Under the pieces are notes generated by a model. It did no database searches. It was not told where the DNA came from and saw only the letters and a list, made by a program, of their open reading frames with translations. This document shows, in pieces, positions 8,722-18,337 of a DNA stretch of 35,914 nucleotides (the stretch's first letter is position 1; each line of letters begins with the position of its first letter). The stretch is from an uncultured Thermoleophilia bacterium. Lineage in GTDB: Bacteria; Actinomycetota; Thermoleophilia; Miltoncostaeales; Miltoncostaeaceae. Where the stretch lies: NCBI GenBank assembly GCA_947258365.1, contig CAMYIK010000005.1, forward strand, positions 1 to 35,914, in the 5' to 3' direction. The position numbers and the translations under genes were made by a program.

Positions 8722-10053
8722 GTGCGTTCGCTCGGCCTTTCGCTTCTGCTCCTTCTTGCGTTGCCGGCGCTCGCGCTCGGGCATGCTGATCTTTCACAGA
8801 GCGAGCCTGCTCCCGGGGGGCGCGTCAGCGCTTCCCCTGAACAGCTACGCCTTGTCTTCGCCGCTCCCATCGAGGAGGCCGGGCTTGCCGTAAGCGTGCT
8901 GGGGCCAAGTGGGGAAGAGCTCGTGCAGAGCGTCGTGCGCGCGGCTGAGGATCCTACGGCGGCGGCGATTGCGTTGAGTCCCGCGTCCACCGTCGGCGTC
9001 TACCAGGTCAGGTGGCGGACTTTCTCGCAGGACGGCCGGGTGACTCACGGACTCCAGCGCTACTCGGTCGGCAGCAGTGCTCCGAGCGGCGTCGACATGG
9101 ACGTCGGCAACGGCGCCGTAGCCATCGGTGCTCGAGCGCTTGCGATCGCGGGGCCCGTGCTCTTGCTGGGGCTGCTCGTTCTGAGAATCGGCGTGGCCAG
9201 GGCGCCATCCCAAGAGCGCGCCGGAAGGCTCTGGTGGCGTGCTTGGATCCTCGGCACCGGACTGTGGGCGATCGGGCTCGCATTCATCACCATCGAGACC
9301 GTTGGAGCATTCGACGCCGATCCGTTTGGTGGCTTCTCGACGGCGTCTGACCCGACCCTTTCGGAGTTGCTCACCGAAACGCGTTGGGGCGTAGCGCTGC
9401 TCGTTCAGGTGACGACGCTTGCGGTCGCGTGGCTCACCGAGCGCTTGGCGCGGCCCATCCCGGCGGGGGAGTGGGCTGACCGAGCGTGGTTGTGGGTGCT
9501 CGCTGCGCCGCCCACAATTGCCCTGTTGTCGATCAGCTGGGCAAGTCACGCGTCGAGTGGCAATGACGCAGCTGTGAGCATCGGAGTCGACGCGATCCAC
9601 AATGTCGCCACCGGGGTCTGGCTCGGTGGACTCGCCGGCCTGCTGGCGCTCGTGCTGTTGCCCGCGAGGCGTCTCGCCGAGCCGACTCGGATCGCGACGG
9701 TCGCGCCGGTGATCGTGCGCTTCTCTGCGGTGGCGGTAGCGGCGGTGACGGTTCTGGTGGTTACCGGCCTCTACCGAGCGCTGGTTGAACTCGACACCGT
9801 CCAGGATCTTTTTGACACCGGGTACGGGCAGGCGCTCGCTGTCAAGCTGGGGGTGTTCGCGCTGCTGCTCGGCGTAGGCGCCTACAACCGTTTCGTCGCA
9901 CACCCACGGCTGGAGCGAGCGGAGATGGGGCTGGCGGACTCAGACAAGGGGGCGGCGGCAATCTTGGTTCACACCGTGCGGGCGGAGCTTGCTCTGTCGG
10001 CTGTGCTGCTGGTCGTCGTCGGCGTGCTCGTCTCGCTCCCTCCGCCCGGGTAG
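8722..10053 (+). CDS. CopC-CopD fusion copper-resistance/transport membrane protein
   Basis: Signal peptide, then HADLSQSEPAPGGRVSASPEQLRLVFAAPIE (CopC), then a multi-TM CopD domain (WASHASSGNDAAVSIGVDAIHNVATGVWLGGLAGLLALVLL). Confidence 0.88.
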   Translation: MRSLGLSLLLLLALPALALGHADLSQSEPAPGGRVSASPEQLRLVFAAPIEEAGLAVSVLGPSGEELVQSVVRAAEDPTAAAIALSPASTVGVYQVRWRTFSQDGRVTHGLQRYSVGSSAPSGVDMDVGNGAVAIGARALAIAGPVLLLGLLVLRIGVARAPSQERAGRLWWRAWILGTGLWAIGLAFITIETVGAFDADPFGGFSTASDPTLSELLTETRWGVALLVQVTTLAVAWLTERLARPIPAGEWADRAWLWVLAAPPTIALLSISWASHASSGNDAAVSIGVDAIHNVATGVWLGGLAGLLALVLLPARRLAEPTRIATVAPVIVRFSAVAVAAVTVLVVTGLYRALVELDTVQDLFDTGYGQALAVKLGVFALLLGVGAYNRFVAHPRLERAEMGLADSDKGAAAILVHTVRAELALSAVLLVVVGVLVSLPPPG

Positions 10054-10077
10054 GACTCTCCGCTAGAGTCTCGCGCC

Positions 10078-10359
10078 GTGATCGACCGTGACACCGTGCG
10101 GCATGTCGCCCGCCTCTCCCGCCTTCGCCTCTCCGATGAGGAGCAGGAGACCATGCGCGAGGAGCTCTCCGGAATTCTCGAGCACATCGAGCACATCCAG
10201 TCGCTCGATCTCGACGACGTTCCCATTACGACGCACGTCGTAGAGGTAGAGAACGTCCTTGGCGAGGACGTACCTCACGAGGAGCTCTCCGTCGAAGAGG
10301 CCCTCCGTGAGGCACCCGAGGTCGCTGGAGGCGGCTTCAGCGTGCCGAGGATGGGCTGA
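10078..10359 (+). CDS. gatC: Asp/Glu-tRNA amidotransferase subunit C
   Basis: [44 protein letters not shown]; upstream of gatA. Confidence 0.95.
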   Translation: MIDRDTVRHVARLSRLRLSDEEQETMREELSGILEHIEHIQSLDLDDVPITTHVVEVENVLGEDVPHEELSVEEALREAPEVAGGGFSVPRMG

Positions 10360-10367
10360 GCAGCCGA

Positions 10368-11798
10368 GTGGAGTCGCGAACCGCAGAAGAGTCGATTGCC
10401 GCGATCCTCGCCGGCGAGACCAGCTCCGCCGAGCTCGTCGAGGATGCGATCCGACGCTCGGAAGACGACCCGTGGGGCGCCTTCCTTGCCCGTGATGGCG
10501 AGCGTGCCCGCGCTCGGGCGAAGGAGATTGACGCGGCGGCGGAGCGCCCGCCGCTCGCCGGAGTTCCGATCGCGATCAAGGACGTGCTGTCCACGCGTGA
10601 TCTCGAGACGACCGCCGGCTCTCAGATCCTCAAGGGGTTTCGCCCGGTCTACACGGCGACCTGCGTCGAGCGGCTCGAGCAAGCCGGCGCGGTGGTTGTC
10701 GGCAAGACCAACATGGACGAGTTCGCCATGGGGTCGAGTACGGAGAACTCCAGTTATCAGCTGACCAAGAATCCTTGGGACCTCGGGACCGTGCCTGGCG
10801 GCAGCAGCGGCGGATCCGCGGCCACCGTGGCGGCGCGCCAGGTTCCCTGGTCGCTCGGAAGTGACACCGGTGGTTCCATCCGCCAGCCGGCCGCTCTATG
10901 CGGTGTGGTGGGCATGAAGCCGACCTATGGCGCCGTTTCCCGGTACGGCCTGATCGCGTTCGCCTCGTCGCTGGATCAGGTGGGGCCATTCGCTCGCACC
11001 GTCCGCGACTCGGCGTTGCTCCTGTCGCACATCGTCGGACAGGACCCCCGCGATTCGACATCGCTGGACTGGTGGAAGCCGATCGAGATGCCGACGGCCG
11101 AGCGTCTTGACGGCGTGAAGATAGGCGTCATCCAGGAGATGCTGGACAACGGAATCGAGCCCGGTGTCAAGGCTGCCACCGAGGCGGCGATCGCGACGGC
11201 TGAAGGCCTCGGCGCCGAGATCACCGAGGTGAGCCTGCCGTCGAGCCGTCACGGAATCGCGGCCTACTACCTCATCGCCCCGGCGGAGGCGTCCACCAAC
11301 CTGTCGCGCTTCGATGGCATGCGCTACGGCGCGCGCGCCGAGGCCGAGGATCTGCTCGAGCACTTCGAGCGCACGCGCGGTGAGGGCTTCGGACCCGAGG
11401 TCAAGCGCCGCATCATGCTCGGCACCTTCGCGCTCGCATCGGGCTACTACGACGCCTACTACGCGCGTGCGCAGAAGGTCCGCACGCTCATCGTGCGTGA
11501 CTTCGTGGCGGCTTTCGAGAACGTCGATCTGCTCCTGTCGCCGACATCGCCGACGACCGCCTTCAAGATTGGTGAGCGCGTCGATGATCCCTACGCGATG
11601 TACACCTCGGACGTCTGCACGATTCCGATGAGCCTCGCCGGATTGCCGGCGATCTCGATTCCGTGTGGCCTCGCCGATGGCCTTCCGGTCGGTCTGCAGC
11701 TGAGTGGCCCGGCCTTTTCCGAGAACGATCTGTTTTCGGCCGCGCACGCCTTGGAGCAGGCGATCGCCTTCGACGCTACGCCTGCGGGAGTGGCATGA
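10368..11798 (+). CDS. gatA: Asp/Glu-tRNA amidotransferase subunit A
   Basis: Amidase signature [24 protein letters not shown]...[17 protein letters not shown]...[46 protein letters not shown]. Confidence 0.97.
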   Translation: MESRTAEESIAAILAGETSSAELVEDAIRRSEDDPWGAFLARDGERARARAKEIDAAAERPPLAGVPIAIKDVLSTRDLETTAGSQILKGFRPVYTATCVERLEQAGAVVVGKTNMDEFAMGSSTENSSYQLTKNPWDLGTVPGGSSGGSAATVAARQVPWSLGSDTGGSIRQPAALCGVVGMKPTYGAVSRYGLIAFASSLDQVGPFARTVRDSALLLSHIVGQDPRDSTSLDWWKPIEMPTAERLDGVKIGVIQEMLDNGIEPGVKAATEAAIATAEGLGAEITEVSLPSSRHGIAAYYLIAPAEASTNLSRFDGMRYGARAEAEDLLEHFERTRGEGFGPEVKRRIMLGTFALASGYYDAYYARAQKVRTLIVRDFVAAFENVDLLLSPTSPTTAFKIGERVDDPYAMYTSDVCTIPMSLAGLPAISIPCGLADGLPVGLQLSGPAFSENDLFSAAHALEQAIAFDATPAGVA

Positions 11799-13249
11799 GC
11801 ACGGCAGTCGCCTTGGAGCCGGTGATCGGGATCGAGATCCACGTGCAGCTCGCCACGCGGACCAAGATGTTCTGCCGCTGCTCGCTGAGCTTCGGGGACC
11901 CACCCAACACTCATACCTGTCCGGTGTGTCTGGCACACCCGGGCGTGCTGCCGGTGGTGAACGCGGAAGCCATCCGGCTGGGGATTGTCGCGGCGCTCGC
12001 GCTTGGATGCGAAATCGCGCCGCGGTCGGTCTTTCACCGTAAGAACTACTTCTATCCGGACCTGCCCAAGGCGTACCAAATCACCCAATTCGACGAGCCT
12101 CTGGGCGTTGGAGGGCATTTCTCGGTACTCCAGCCCGACGGCGAGTTGGACGTCGGCATCACCCGCGTGCACCTCGAGGAAGACGCGGCCAAGCTCCTTC
12201 ATCTCAGCAGCGGCGGGCGCCGCGCCGGCGCGGAGCAGAGCGTCGTGGACTTCAACCGCGGCGGGACACCGCTCGCGGAGATCGTCACCGAGCCGGATCT
12301 CCGGTCGGCCTCTGACGCGGCGGAGTTCCTCCGCCAGTTGCAGCAGACGATGCGCCAGCTCGGCGTCAGCGACTGCAACATGGAAGAAGGGTCTATGCGC
12401 GCCGACGCCAACGTGAGCGTGCGGCCGGTCGGTTCGACCGAACTCGGTACCAAGACCGAGCTGAAGAACATGAACTCCTTCCGTTTCCTGGAGCGTGGCG
12501 TCGAAGCCGAGATCGCTCGTCAGGTCGCGCTGGTCGAAGCCGGCGAGCGTATCGCGCAGGAGACTCTTCACTTCGACCCTTCGACAGGGGAGCTCCACTC
12601 CTTGCGCAGCAAGGAGGAGGCACACGACTACCGCTACCTCCCTGAGCCCGATCTCGTCCCGGTCGTGCCCGCCCGGGAGTGGGTGGAGGAGATTCGCTCC
12701 ACACTCGGCGAGCTGCCGGTCGACCGTCGCCGTCGCTGGATGGCCGACTTCGGCATCAGCTTCGAGGACGCCGAGGTGCTCTCAGAGACGGTCGAGCTCG
12801 GCGCGTACTTCGAGGACGTCGCGAGCCGCGTGGATCCCAAGAGCGCCGCCAACTGGATTCGCGGCGAGCTGCGCTCTCAGCTCAAGGATTCGGGAACCCC
12901 GCCGTGGGAATCCAGAGCCACCCCAGAGCGTCTGGCGGAGTTGATCCAGCTCGTCGGTGATGGGCAGATCGGCAGCTCAGCCGGCCAGGAAGTCTTGGCC
13001 GAGGTGGTTGCCTCGGGACGCCCACCCGCACAGATCGTGGATGAGAAGGGCCTGCGCCAGATTCAGGACTCCGATGCCTTGGGCGCCATCGTCTATGAGT
13101 TGCTGGCGGCGAACCCCAAGGAAGCCGAGCAGCTGAAGGCCGGAAAACACAAGCTCATTGGCTTCTTCGTCGGGCAGGTCATGAAGGAGACCAAGGGCAG
13201 CGCGGACCCCAAGAAGGTCCAAGAGCTCATTCGCGAGCGCACCAGCTAG
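11795..13249 (+). CDS. gatB: Asp/Glu-tRNA amidotransferase subunit B
   Basis: [22 protein letters not shown]...[15 protein letters not shown]...[26 protein letters not shown] overlap with gatA. The ORF-track start at 11663 is too long. Confidence 0.97.
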   Translation: MSTAVALEPVIGIEIHVQLATRTKMFCRCSLSFGDPPNTHTCPVCLAHPGVLPVVNAEAIRLGIVAALALGCEIAPRSVFHRKNYFYPDLPKAYQITQFDEPLGVGGHFSVLQPDGELDVGITRVHLEEDAAKLLHLSSGGRRAGAEQSVVDFNRGGTPLAEIVTEPDLRSASDAAEFLRQLQQTMRQLGVSDCNMEEGSMRADANVSVRPVGSTELGTKTELKNMNSFRFLERGVEAEIARQVALVEAGERIAQETLHFDPSTGELHSLRSKEEAHDYRYLPEPDLVPVVPAREWVEEIRSTLGELPVDRRRRWMADFGISFEDAEVLSETVELGAYFEDVASRVDPKSAANWIRGELRSQLKDSGTPPWESRATPERLAELIQLVGDGQIGSSAGQEVLAEVVASGRPPAQIVDEKGLRQIQDSDALGAIVYELLAANPKEAEQLKAGKHKLIGFFVGQVMKETKGSADPKKVQELIRERTS

Positions 13250-13345
13250 CCGCACTCGCCTTCACCGCGGTGTAACCGCACGCTGATAACCGGCGGGCAG
13301 GACCGCCTTACGGTCGTGGGACTTCTCGAAACACGGAGGACTTCC

Positions 13346-13513
13346 ATGCCCGCCGAATACCACTGTGATTCATGCAACGAGACCTTTGCCGAGTCGACGG
13401 TCGAAGGCGTGATCAAACGCGCGGCCGCTCACAACCACCAGCACCACGATGGACCTGAGGCCATTACGCCCGAGATAGAGGCTGCCCTGCGCGCCAACGT
13501 CAAGGAGAGTTAG
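13346..13513 (+). CDS. Small DUF1059-like protein
   Basis: MPAEYHCDSCNETFAESTVEGVIKRAAAHNHQHHDGPEAITPEIEAALRANVKES; ggagga SD upstream. Confidence 0.6.
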   Translation: MPAEYHCDSCNETFAESTVEGVIKRAAAHNHQHHDGPEAITPEIEAALRANVKES

Positions 13514-13558
13514 ACGGCCCGCATTTTCGTGCGTGCCTCGCGCAGTGAGTGGCGCTTT

Positions 13559-13593
13559 GCCACCCGGGGGTAGATCATCGACCCCCGGGTGGC
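13559..13593. repeat. Perfect 13-bp inverted repeat, GCCACCCGGGGGT-(9 nt)-ACCCCCGGGTGGC
   Basis: Arms 13559-13571 and 13581-13593 are exact reverse complements; 15 nt upstream of GTG 13609. Confidence 0.9.
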
Positions 13594-13608
13594 GATAGGA
13601 GGCATCGC

Positions 13609-14097
13609 GTGACGGTGATCGTAGGAATCGCGGTAGTAATCGGCGCGCTGCTGCTCGTGGTGGTGCTCCTTGGAGCAGTCTTCCTCATTGGCATGCGGAC
13701 CAAATCACCACGGGTCCTCGACGCGGTTCGGGGTATGAATCGCCGCTTCTTCAACCCGAAACAGATGAAATCCGCAGGGACACCCGGTGCTTATGCCTCG
13801 GTGATCCAGCATCGGGGCCGCTCCACCGGGCAGATATATGACACGCCGATCGGTGCGGTCGAGACGGACGATGGCTTCGTGATCGTCTTGCCGTACGGCA
13901 CCCGGTCCAACTGGGTGAAGAACGTGCTGGCGAGCGGGTCTGCAACGTTGGTGCATGAGGGGCAGACGAGTGAGGTCGATCGCCCGGAGCTGGTCCCGGC
14001 CGCATCGGTGGACGCCTACTTCTCCGCCGGTGAACAGCGTGTCCAGCGCCTCTTTGGCGTGAGGGATGCGCTTCGGTTGCGTCGGTCGGGCGACTAA
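13609..14097 (+). CDS. Deazaflavin (F420)-dependent nitroreductase-family protein with N-terminal TM segment
   Basis: MTVIVGIAVVIGALLLVVVLLGAVFLIGM...RFFNPKQMKSAGTPGAYASVIQHRGRSTGQIYDTPIGAVETDDGFVIVLPYGTRSNWVKNVLASGSATLVHEG; SD aggagg upstream. Confidence 0.75.
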   Translation: MTVIVGIAVVIGALLLVVVLLGAVFLIGMRTKSPRVLDAVRGMNRRFFNPKQMKSAGTPGAYASVIQHRGRSTGQIYDTPIGAVETDDGFVIVLPYGTRSNWVKNVLASGSATLVHEGQTSEVDRPELVPAASVDAYFSAGEQRVQRLFGVRDALRLRRSGD

Positions 14098-15662
14098 CGG
14101 CTCCAGCGCGCCGCGTAGGCGCGGAAACGCTTCTTCTGGGCCGGAGTGAGATGAGAGACTCGCGCCAGCTGCTGAAGGAGCTGCACGTGGTACGCCCGGT
14201 ATTGCTCACTGGCCGGTCCCGAGCCGAGCGCGTAGCGGGTCTTGCCGGGGCCGAGGTCGTATCGCGGGAGCCAATAGGTGAGGGAGATGCCTCCTCGCCT
14301 GACCAATCCGCGAGCGCGTTGTGCGAGGGGACGCCATGAGGGGTCGTGCTTGGCACGCTTGCCGGCCTGGCGCGAGAAGCGATCGAGGCTCACCAATGAC
14401 TGCATGAAGCCGTTCAGCACGCGCCGCTGCGAACGGTAGGTGTATTCGAGATACCACGCTCCCGGACCGCGATCGGTCCAGAGCGCCCCACCGTCGCGAT
14501 GACTGACGGCGAAGGTGGCCAAGTACTCACGTGCAGCCTTTCGCGCGAGTGCGTCCTCGTACGTGTCTCCGGGTGGAATCGCGGGTATGAGCAACGCAAG
14601 CAGCACCGCGGTGCCCATACCGTCGCGCCACGGTGGACTGCGGCGATCGTCGGGCGTTGTGAAGTGGTTCTCGTTGACCCGGTAGGTGTGTCGACCGGCT
14701 CGGTCACTTCGGGAGAGGGCGAGCACCTCGCTTACCCCGGCGCGATAGTCCTCAACCCGCCTGCGGCGGAGGCGCTCGTTGAGTTCGGTTCCCGCGTGAA
14801 CCCAATTCGGGTAGAGGCCCTGCTTCTCGTAGTTGGTCCAGACGAGTGCGGATCCCCCGGGGCGAACTCGGGCGCGATCCGCCAGCGGTCGTCGGCTGAG
14901 CGCCCATTTGGCGTTCACCTGATGGATGACCGCCCTGGGGGAACGGCGGTCGCAGTGATGCGCGAACGAGAAGGGCTCGGTGTGGCGGTCCAGGTGCGCT
15001 ATCCGTCGACGCTGCGGCGTAGCCAGGGTGATCCATGGAGTCGCGTTGCCCGCCGCGTCTCGCACCTGCACTCCGAGGGCGCTGTTGACGCTCGCGCTTG
15101 GTCGGAAGCTCCTGAGTGGGCGCCACGGACCAGGGCGGCCGTTGGAGCCGAGCGCTCTGGCGTCAGCGACAGGGGAGAGGTCGGAAACGCCAGTGAGGCG
15201 GAGGCGTCCTCCCGTGGGGAGTCCGCCGGCCACCGGCGCATCGCCGGCACGGCAGTAACGCACCTTGCCGCGAAAGACCAGGCGAGCCCGATCGGTGGTC
15301 GGATGCGTCCGGTCGAGGATGATCTCGGCACGCAGGAGTGCGTCGATTGGCTTGCCGGCCTCATCGAGGAACCGGACCCATGCGTAGCGACGGCCATCGC
15401 TGCCGGGGCTGAGGCGCCAGGGGATCGTGCCCTTCGCGGGTGCGTGGACGTAGCGCTCGAACCTCGGGGACGCCGAGACCACGGCACGAACAGCGGACGG
15501 CGGCCCGTCGAGCTTCAGGGTGATCTCGGGCGATCGAGTAGCCGGTGCCTCGGCGAATGAAAGCTGGGCGCCGGCCGCCGGCGACGCGACGATCGCCGTG
15601 AGCGCCAGTCCGAGGATGAGTCGCGTTCGGATACCTAATTCATTGCGGACGCCGCGGACCAC
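14094..15662 (-). CDS. Secreted protein with D-glucuronyl C5-epimerase C-terminal-like domain
   Basis: N-terminal signal-like segment; ALVWTNYEKQGLYPNWVHAG; GALWTDRGPGAWYLEYTYRSQRRVLNGFMQSLVSLDRF; EQYRAYHVQLLQQLARV. Confidence 0.6.
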   Translation of the reverse strand: MVRGVRNELGIRTRLILGLALTAIVASPAAGAQLSFAEAPATRSPEITLKLDGPPSAVRAVVSASPRFERYVHAPAKGTIPWRLSPGSDGRRYAWVRFLDEAGKPIDALLRAEIILDRTHPTTDRARLVFRGKVRYCRAGDAPVAGGLPTGGRLRLTGVSDLSPVADARALGSNGRPGPWRPLRSFRPSASVNSALGVQVRDAAGNATPWITLATPQRRRIAHLDRHTEPFSFAHHCDRRSPRAVIHQVNAKWALSRRPLADRARVRPGGSALVWTNYEKQGLYPNWVHAGTELNERLRRRRVEDYRAGVSEVLALSRSDRAGRHTYRVNENHFTTPDDRRSPPWRDGMGTAVLLALLIPAIPPGDTYEDALARKAAREYLATFAVSHRDGGALWTDRGPGAWYLEYTYRSQRRVLNGFMQSLVSLDRFSRQAGKRAKHDPSWRPLAQRARGLVRRGGISLTYWLPRYDLGPGKTRYALGSGPASEQYRAYHVQLLQQLARVSHLTPAQKKRFRAYAARWSR

Positions 15663-15721
15663 ACGGTTCTATCGGCGCCTGAGCGTGATCGCCACAGCCC
15701 CTCGGCGAGTGATTCGTGGCT

Positions 15722-17035
15722 TCAGTCTGGGGTGTTCTGACGTGGCAGCATCACTTCGAATGCCGCGCCGGGCTCCACGGGCAGCAGCGTCAGGCTGCCG
15801 CCCAGGCCCTCGGCCGCCCCCTGGGCAATCGCGAGGCCCAGCCCGACTCCCCCGGGCTCATTGCGAACATCGCGGCCGCGAAAAAAGCGGTCGAAGACGC
15901 GCTCTTGGTCCTCTGGCGAGATGCCCGGGCCGTCGTCGGCGACGACCACATGAATGTGCTCAGCGTCGTGGGTAAGGGTGACCGTGATGTCGCCGCCGTA
16001 CTTGCGGGCATTCTCGACGAGGTTGTTGAAGATGCCGTAGATCGCGTCCGGATCGCCGGTCACCTCGAGGCCATCGATCTCGGCGGGCAACTCCAGGCGT
16101 TCGCCCGGCTCGACGATGCTGCGCAGGGTCGCGGGCACGTCGACGACGGTGGAGCGCGCTTGACCTCCGCCATCCAGGCGGGCCAGGGACAGGAGCCCCT
16201 CCGCCATGCGACCCATGCGCTCCGTGGCCTGTGACATTTCGCCAAGGATCACCTCCCGCTCCTCGGCCGGAGGGTCGTGAGCTTGGAGGAACTCGATGTC
16301 GCCGCGCAGAGCGGTGAGAGGCGTGCGGAGCTCGTGAGAGGCATCGGCGGCAAACCGGCGTTGCTCATCAAGCGTGCGGGTAAGGCGCGCCTGGGCGCCT
16401 TGGAGACGGCTCAGCATGGTGTTCATGGTCCGAGCGAGCAGTCCGACCTCATCGGCCCGCCCGACGGGGATTCGGATCGACAGATCGCCGCTGTCGGCCA
16501 CGGTCTCGGCCGCCGCGTGGGCCTCAGCCAAGGGGTGAAGTGCCCGCCGCACGATGACCAGGACGAATGTGATCGCGAGCAGGCTCGCGAGGCCCGCAGC
16601 GATGGCGAGCGCCCATCCGGTGATCCTGACGGTCGCCTCGACATCCTCGAGGGAGCGATAGAAAGCCGCGGTCTGGCCCTTTTCACCGACCCCAGGCGGC
16701 AGAGCCCGTACCAGCGTGCGGAATCGCTGCCCGTCCAGCTCGATGGTCTCGGGTCCGCTGACCGGAAGCGCGCTGATCTCCACTTCCACCTCGAGGGCGG
16801 TACCGGGTGGAGTTTCTCCTGAGCCTGGTGGCTCGGTGAACGAGCCTGCGTCGATTTCCGGCTGCGAGAGGGTGGCGATCTCTCGATCCGCGGCCTCCGC
16901 CAAGGAGCGGTCGACTTGGCCGATGGCGCGATCTTGGATGACCACGAACGCTCCGACCGCGACCACCGCGACAGCCAGACACACCGCCGCCGCGGCCGCG
17001 AGGGCGAGCCGCGTCGACAGCCGTGAACTTCTCAG
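15722..17035 (-). CDS. Sensor histidine kinase (two TM, HAMP, HisKA, HATPase); start uncertain, CTG at 17035 proposed (alternative TTG at 17176)
   Basis: H-box RFAADASHELRTPLTALRGDIEFL; N-box FNNLVENARKYGG; G-boxes VADDGPGISPEDQERVFDRFFRG, GGVGLGLAIAQGAAEGLGGSL. Confidence 0.92.
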   Translation of the reverse strand: MRSSRLSTRLALAAAAAVCLAVAVVAVGAFVVIQDRAIGQVDRSLAEAADREIATLSQPEIDAGSFTEPPGSGETPPGTALEVEVEISALPVSGPETIELDGQRFRTLVRALPPGVGEKGQTAAFYRSLEDVEATVRITGWALAIAAGLASLLAITFVLVIVRRALHPLAEAHAAAETVADSGDLSIRIPVGRADEVGLLARTMNTMLSRLQGAQARLTRTLDEQRRFAADASHELRTPLTALRGDIEFLQAHDPPAEEREVILGEMSQATERMGRMAEGLLSLARLDGGGQARSTVVDVPATLRSIVEPGERLELPAEIDGLEVTGDPDAIYGIFNNLVENARKYGGDITVTLTHDAEHIHVVVADDGPGISPEDQERVFDRFFRGRDVRNEPGGVGLGLAIAQGAAEGLGGSLTLLPVEPGAAFEVMLPRQNTPD

Positions 17036-17718
17036 CTGCGCCCCTCGCGGAGCACGTATCCAACGCCCCGGACCGTCCAGAGGAGCCGCGACTCCTCGCC
17101 CTCCTCGAGCTTCCGGCGAAGGTAGCCCACGTAGACATCGACCGAGTTGGTCTCGACAGGCGTCTGGTAGTCCCAAGCCTCTGTCAGCAGTCGGTCGCGG
17201 GTGAGCACCGTGCCGTGGTGTTGCATCAGCGTCGCGAGAAGGTCGAACTCGCGGCGGGTGAGGTCCAGAGGCCGCGTACCGCGGAATGCCTCGCGCGTGT
17301 TGACGTCGAGTTCGAGATCCGCGATGCGCATCGGTCCGTCCTCGGGGGCGCTGCGCGCCCGCCTCAGGATCGACCGCACTCGCGCGACAAGTTCAGAGGT
17401 GGAGAAGGGCTTGACCAGATAGTCGTCGGCGCCGAGCTCGAGTCCACCGACGGTGTCATCAACGGTGTCTCTCGCGGTGACCATGATCACCGGAAGGCGG
17501 TCGCCTGCGTCACGCAGCGCGGCACAAACCTCCGTGCCATCGCCGTCAGGCAGCATCAGATCCAGAAGCACCAGATCCGGCCGGCTGCCCGAGATGGCGG
17601 TCTGAGCCCCCGCGATATCTTCGACGGCGTTCACCTCGAAGCCCTCATACGACAGACTGCGCACGAGCATCTTGCGCACCTGTGGGTCGTCCTCGACGAC
17701 GAGCAGTTTGCCCTCCAC
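17032..17718 (-). CDS. OmpR/PhoB-family response regulator
   Basis: KLLVVEDDPQVRKMLVRSL; LVLLDLMLPDGDG; VTARD; GADDYLVKPFSTSELVARV; winged-helix LTRREFDLLATLMQHHGTVLTRDRLLTEAWDY...VDVYVGYLRRKLE...TVRGVGYVLRE. Confidence 0.95.
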   Translation of the reverse strand: MEGKLLVVEDDPQVRKMLVRSLSYEGFEVNAVEDIAGAQTAISGSRPDLVLLDLMLPDGDGTEVCAALRDAGDRLPVIMVTARDTVDDTVGGLELGADDYLVKPFSTSELVARVRSILRRARSAPEDGPMRIADLELDVNTREAFRGTRPLDLTRREFDLLATLMQHHGTVLTRDRLLTEAWDYQTPVETNSVDVYVGYLRRKLEEGEESRLLWTVRGVGYVLREGRS

Positions 17719-17726
17719 GATTGATG

Positions 17727-17732
17727 AGGGTA
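17727..17732 (-). promoter_or_regulatory. Putative -10 box (TACCCT) of the response regulator gene, leaderless spacing
   Basis: TACCCT followed by 8 nt and GTG at 17718. Confidence 0.5.
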
Positions 17733-17777
17733 GCCCAGGTCGAGGTCGTCACGAAAACTCCTTAGGCCCCCTACATG

Positions 17778-17783
17778 TATCCT
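17778..17783 (+). promoter_or_regulatory. Putative -10 box (TATCCT) of ilvN, leaderless spacing
   Basis: TATCCT followed by 8 nt and GTG at 17792. Confidence 0.5.
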
Positions 17784-17791
17784 CATCCGCC

Positions 17792-18277
17792 GTGAAACAA
17801 ACGCTCTCAGTACTGGTGGAGAACAAGCCCGGCGTGCTTTCGCGCGTCGCCGGCCTGTTTACTCGACGTGGGTACAACATCGACTCCCTCGCGGTGAGTC
17901 CGACGGAAGACCCCAATCGCTCGCGTATGACCATTGCCGTGGACGCCTCGCGCTTCCCGGTCGAGCAGATCAGCAAGCAGCTGGACAAGCTGGTCAACGT
18001 GATCAAGATTCGCCCGCTCGATCCCGAGAATATGGTCTCTCGGGAGCTCGGGCTGCTGAAGGTCGCCGCCGGGTCCGATACCCGGTCGGAGGTCATTCAG
18101 CTGGTTGAGATCTTCGATGCCCAGATCGTCGACGTCACGAGTGACGTGCTCACGATCCAGGTGACCGGAAGCAGCACGGAGCTCGAGAACTTCGAGCGCC
18201 TGTTGGAGCCGTTCGGCATCGTCGAGCTCGTGAAGACCGGGGTGATCGCGCTCAGTCGCGGCAGTAACGTCACCTAG
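17792..18277 (+). CDS. ilvN: Acetolactate synthase small (regulatory) subunit
   Basis: MKQTLSVLVENKPGVLSRVAGLFTRRGYNIDSLAVSPTEDPNRSRMTIAVD (ACT domain). True start is the internal GTG at 17792. Confidence 0.95.
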   Translation: MKQTLSVLVENKPGVLSRVAGLFTRRGYNIDSLAVSPTEDPNRSRMTIAVDASRFPVEQISKQLDKLVNVIKIRPLDPENMVSRELGLLKVAAGSDTRSEVIQLVEIFDAQIVDVTSDVLTIQVTGSSTELENFERLLEPFGIVELVKTGVIALSRGSNVT

Positions 18278-18337
18278 CAAGAGTACTGACAATCGACGCT
18301 GGACCAGCAGCTGGCCATCGTCGTCCAGGAGGATTTG

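Noticed and set aside
8845-9903. 352-aa minus-strand ORF antisense to copCD
   Set aside because: Arg/Gly/His/Asp-rich composition typical of shadow ORFs in high-GC DNA; the plus strand encodes the recognisable CopC-CopD protein.
10896-11936. 346-aa minus-strand ORF antisense to gatA
   Set aside because: Shadow ORF; gatA motifs are unambiguous on the plus strand.
13301-13315. GACCG-CCTTA-CGGTC mini hairpin upstream of the DUF1059-like gene
   Set aside because: Only a 5-bp stem, no supporting context.
14094-14097. Convergent stop codons of the F420-type gene and the epimerase-like gene overlap (CTAA)
   Set aside because: Real but common in compact bacterial genomes; no further function inferred.
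14499-15560. 353-aa plus-strand ORF antisense to the first epimerase-like gene
   Set aside because: Both strands are open, but only the minus-strand product has a signal peptide and family-like motifs.
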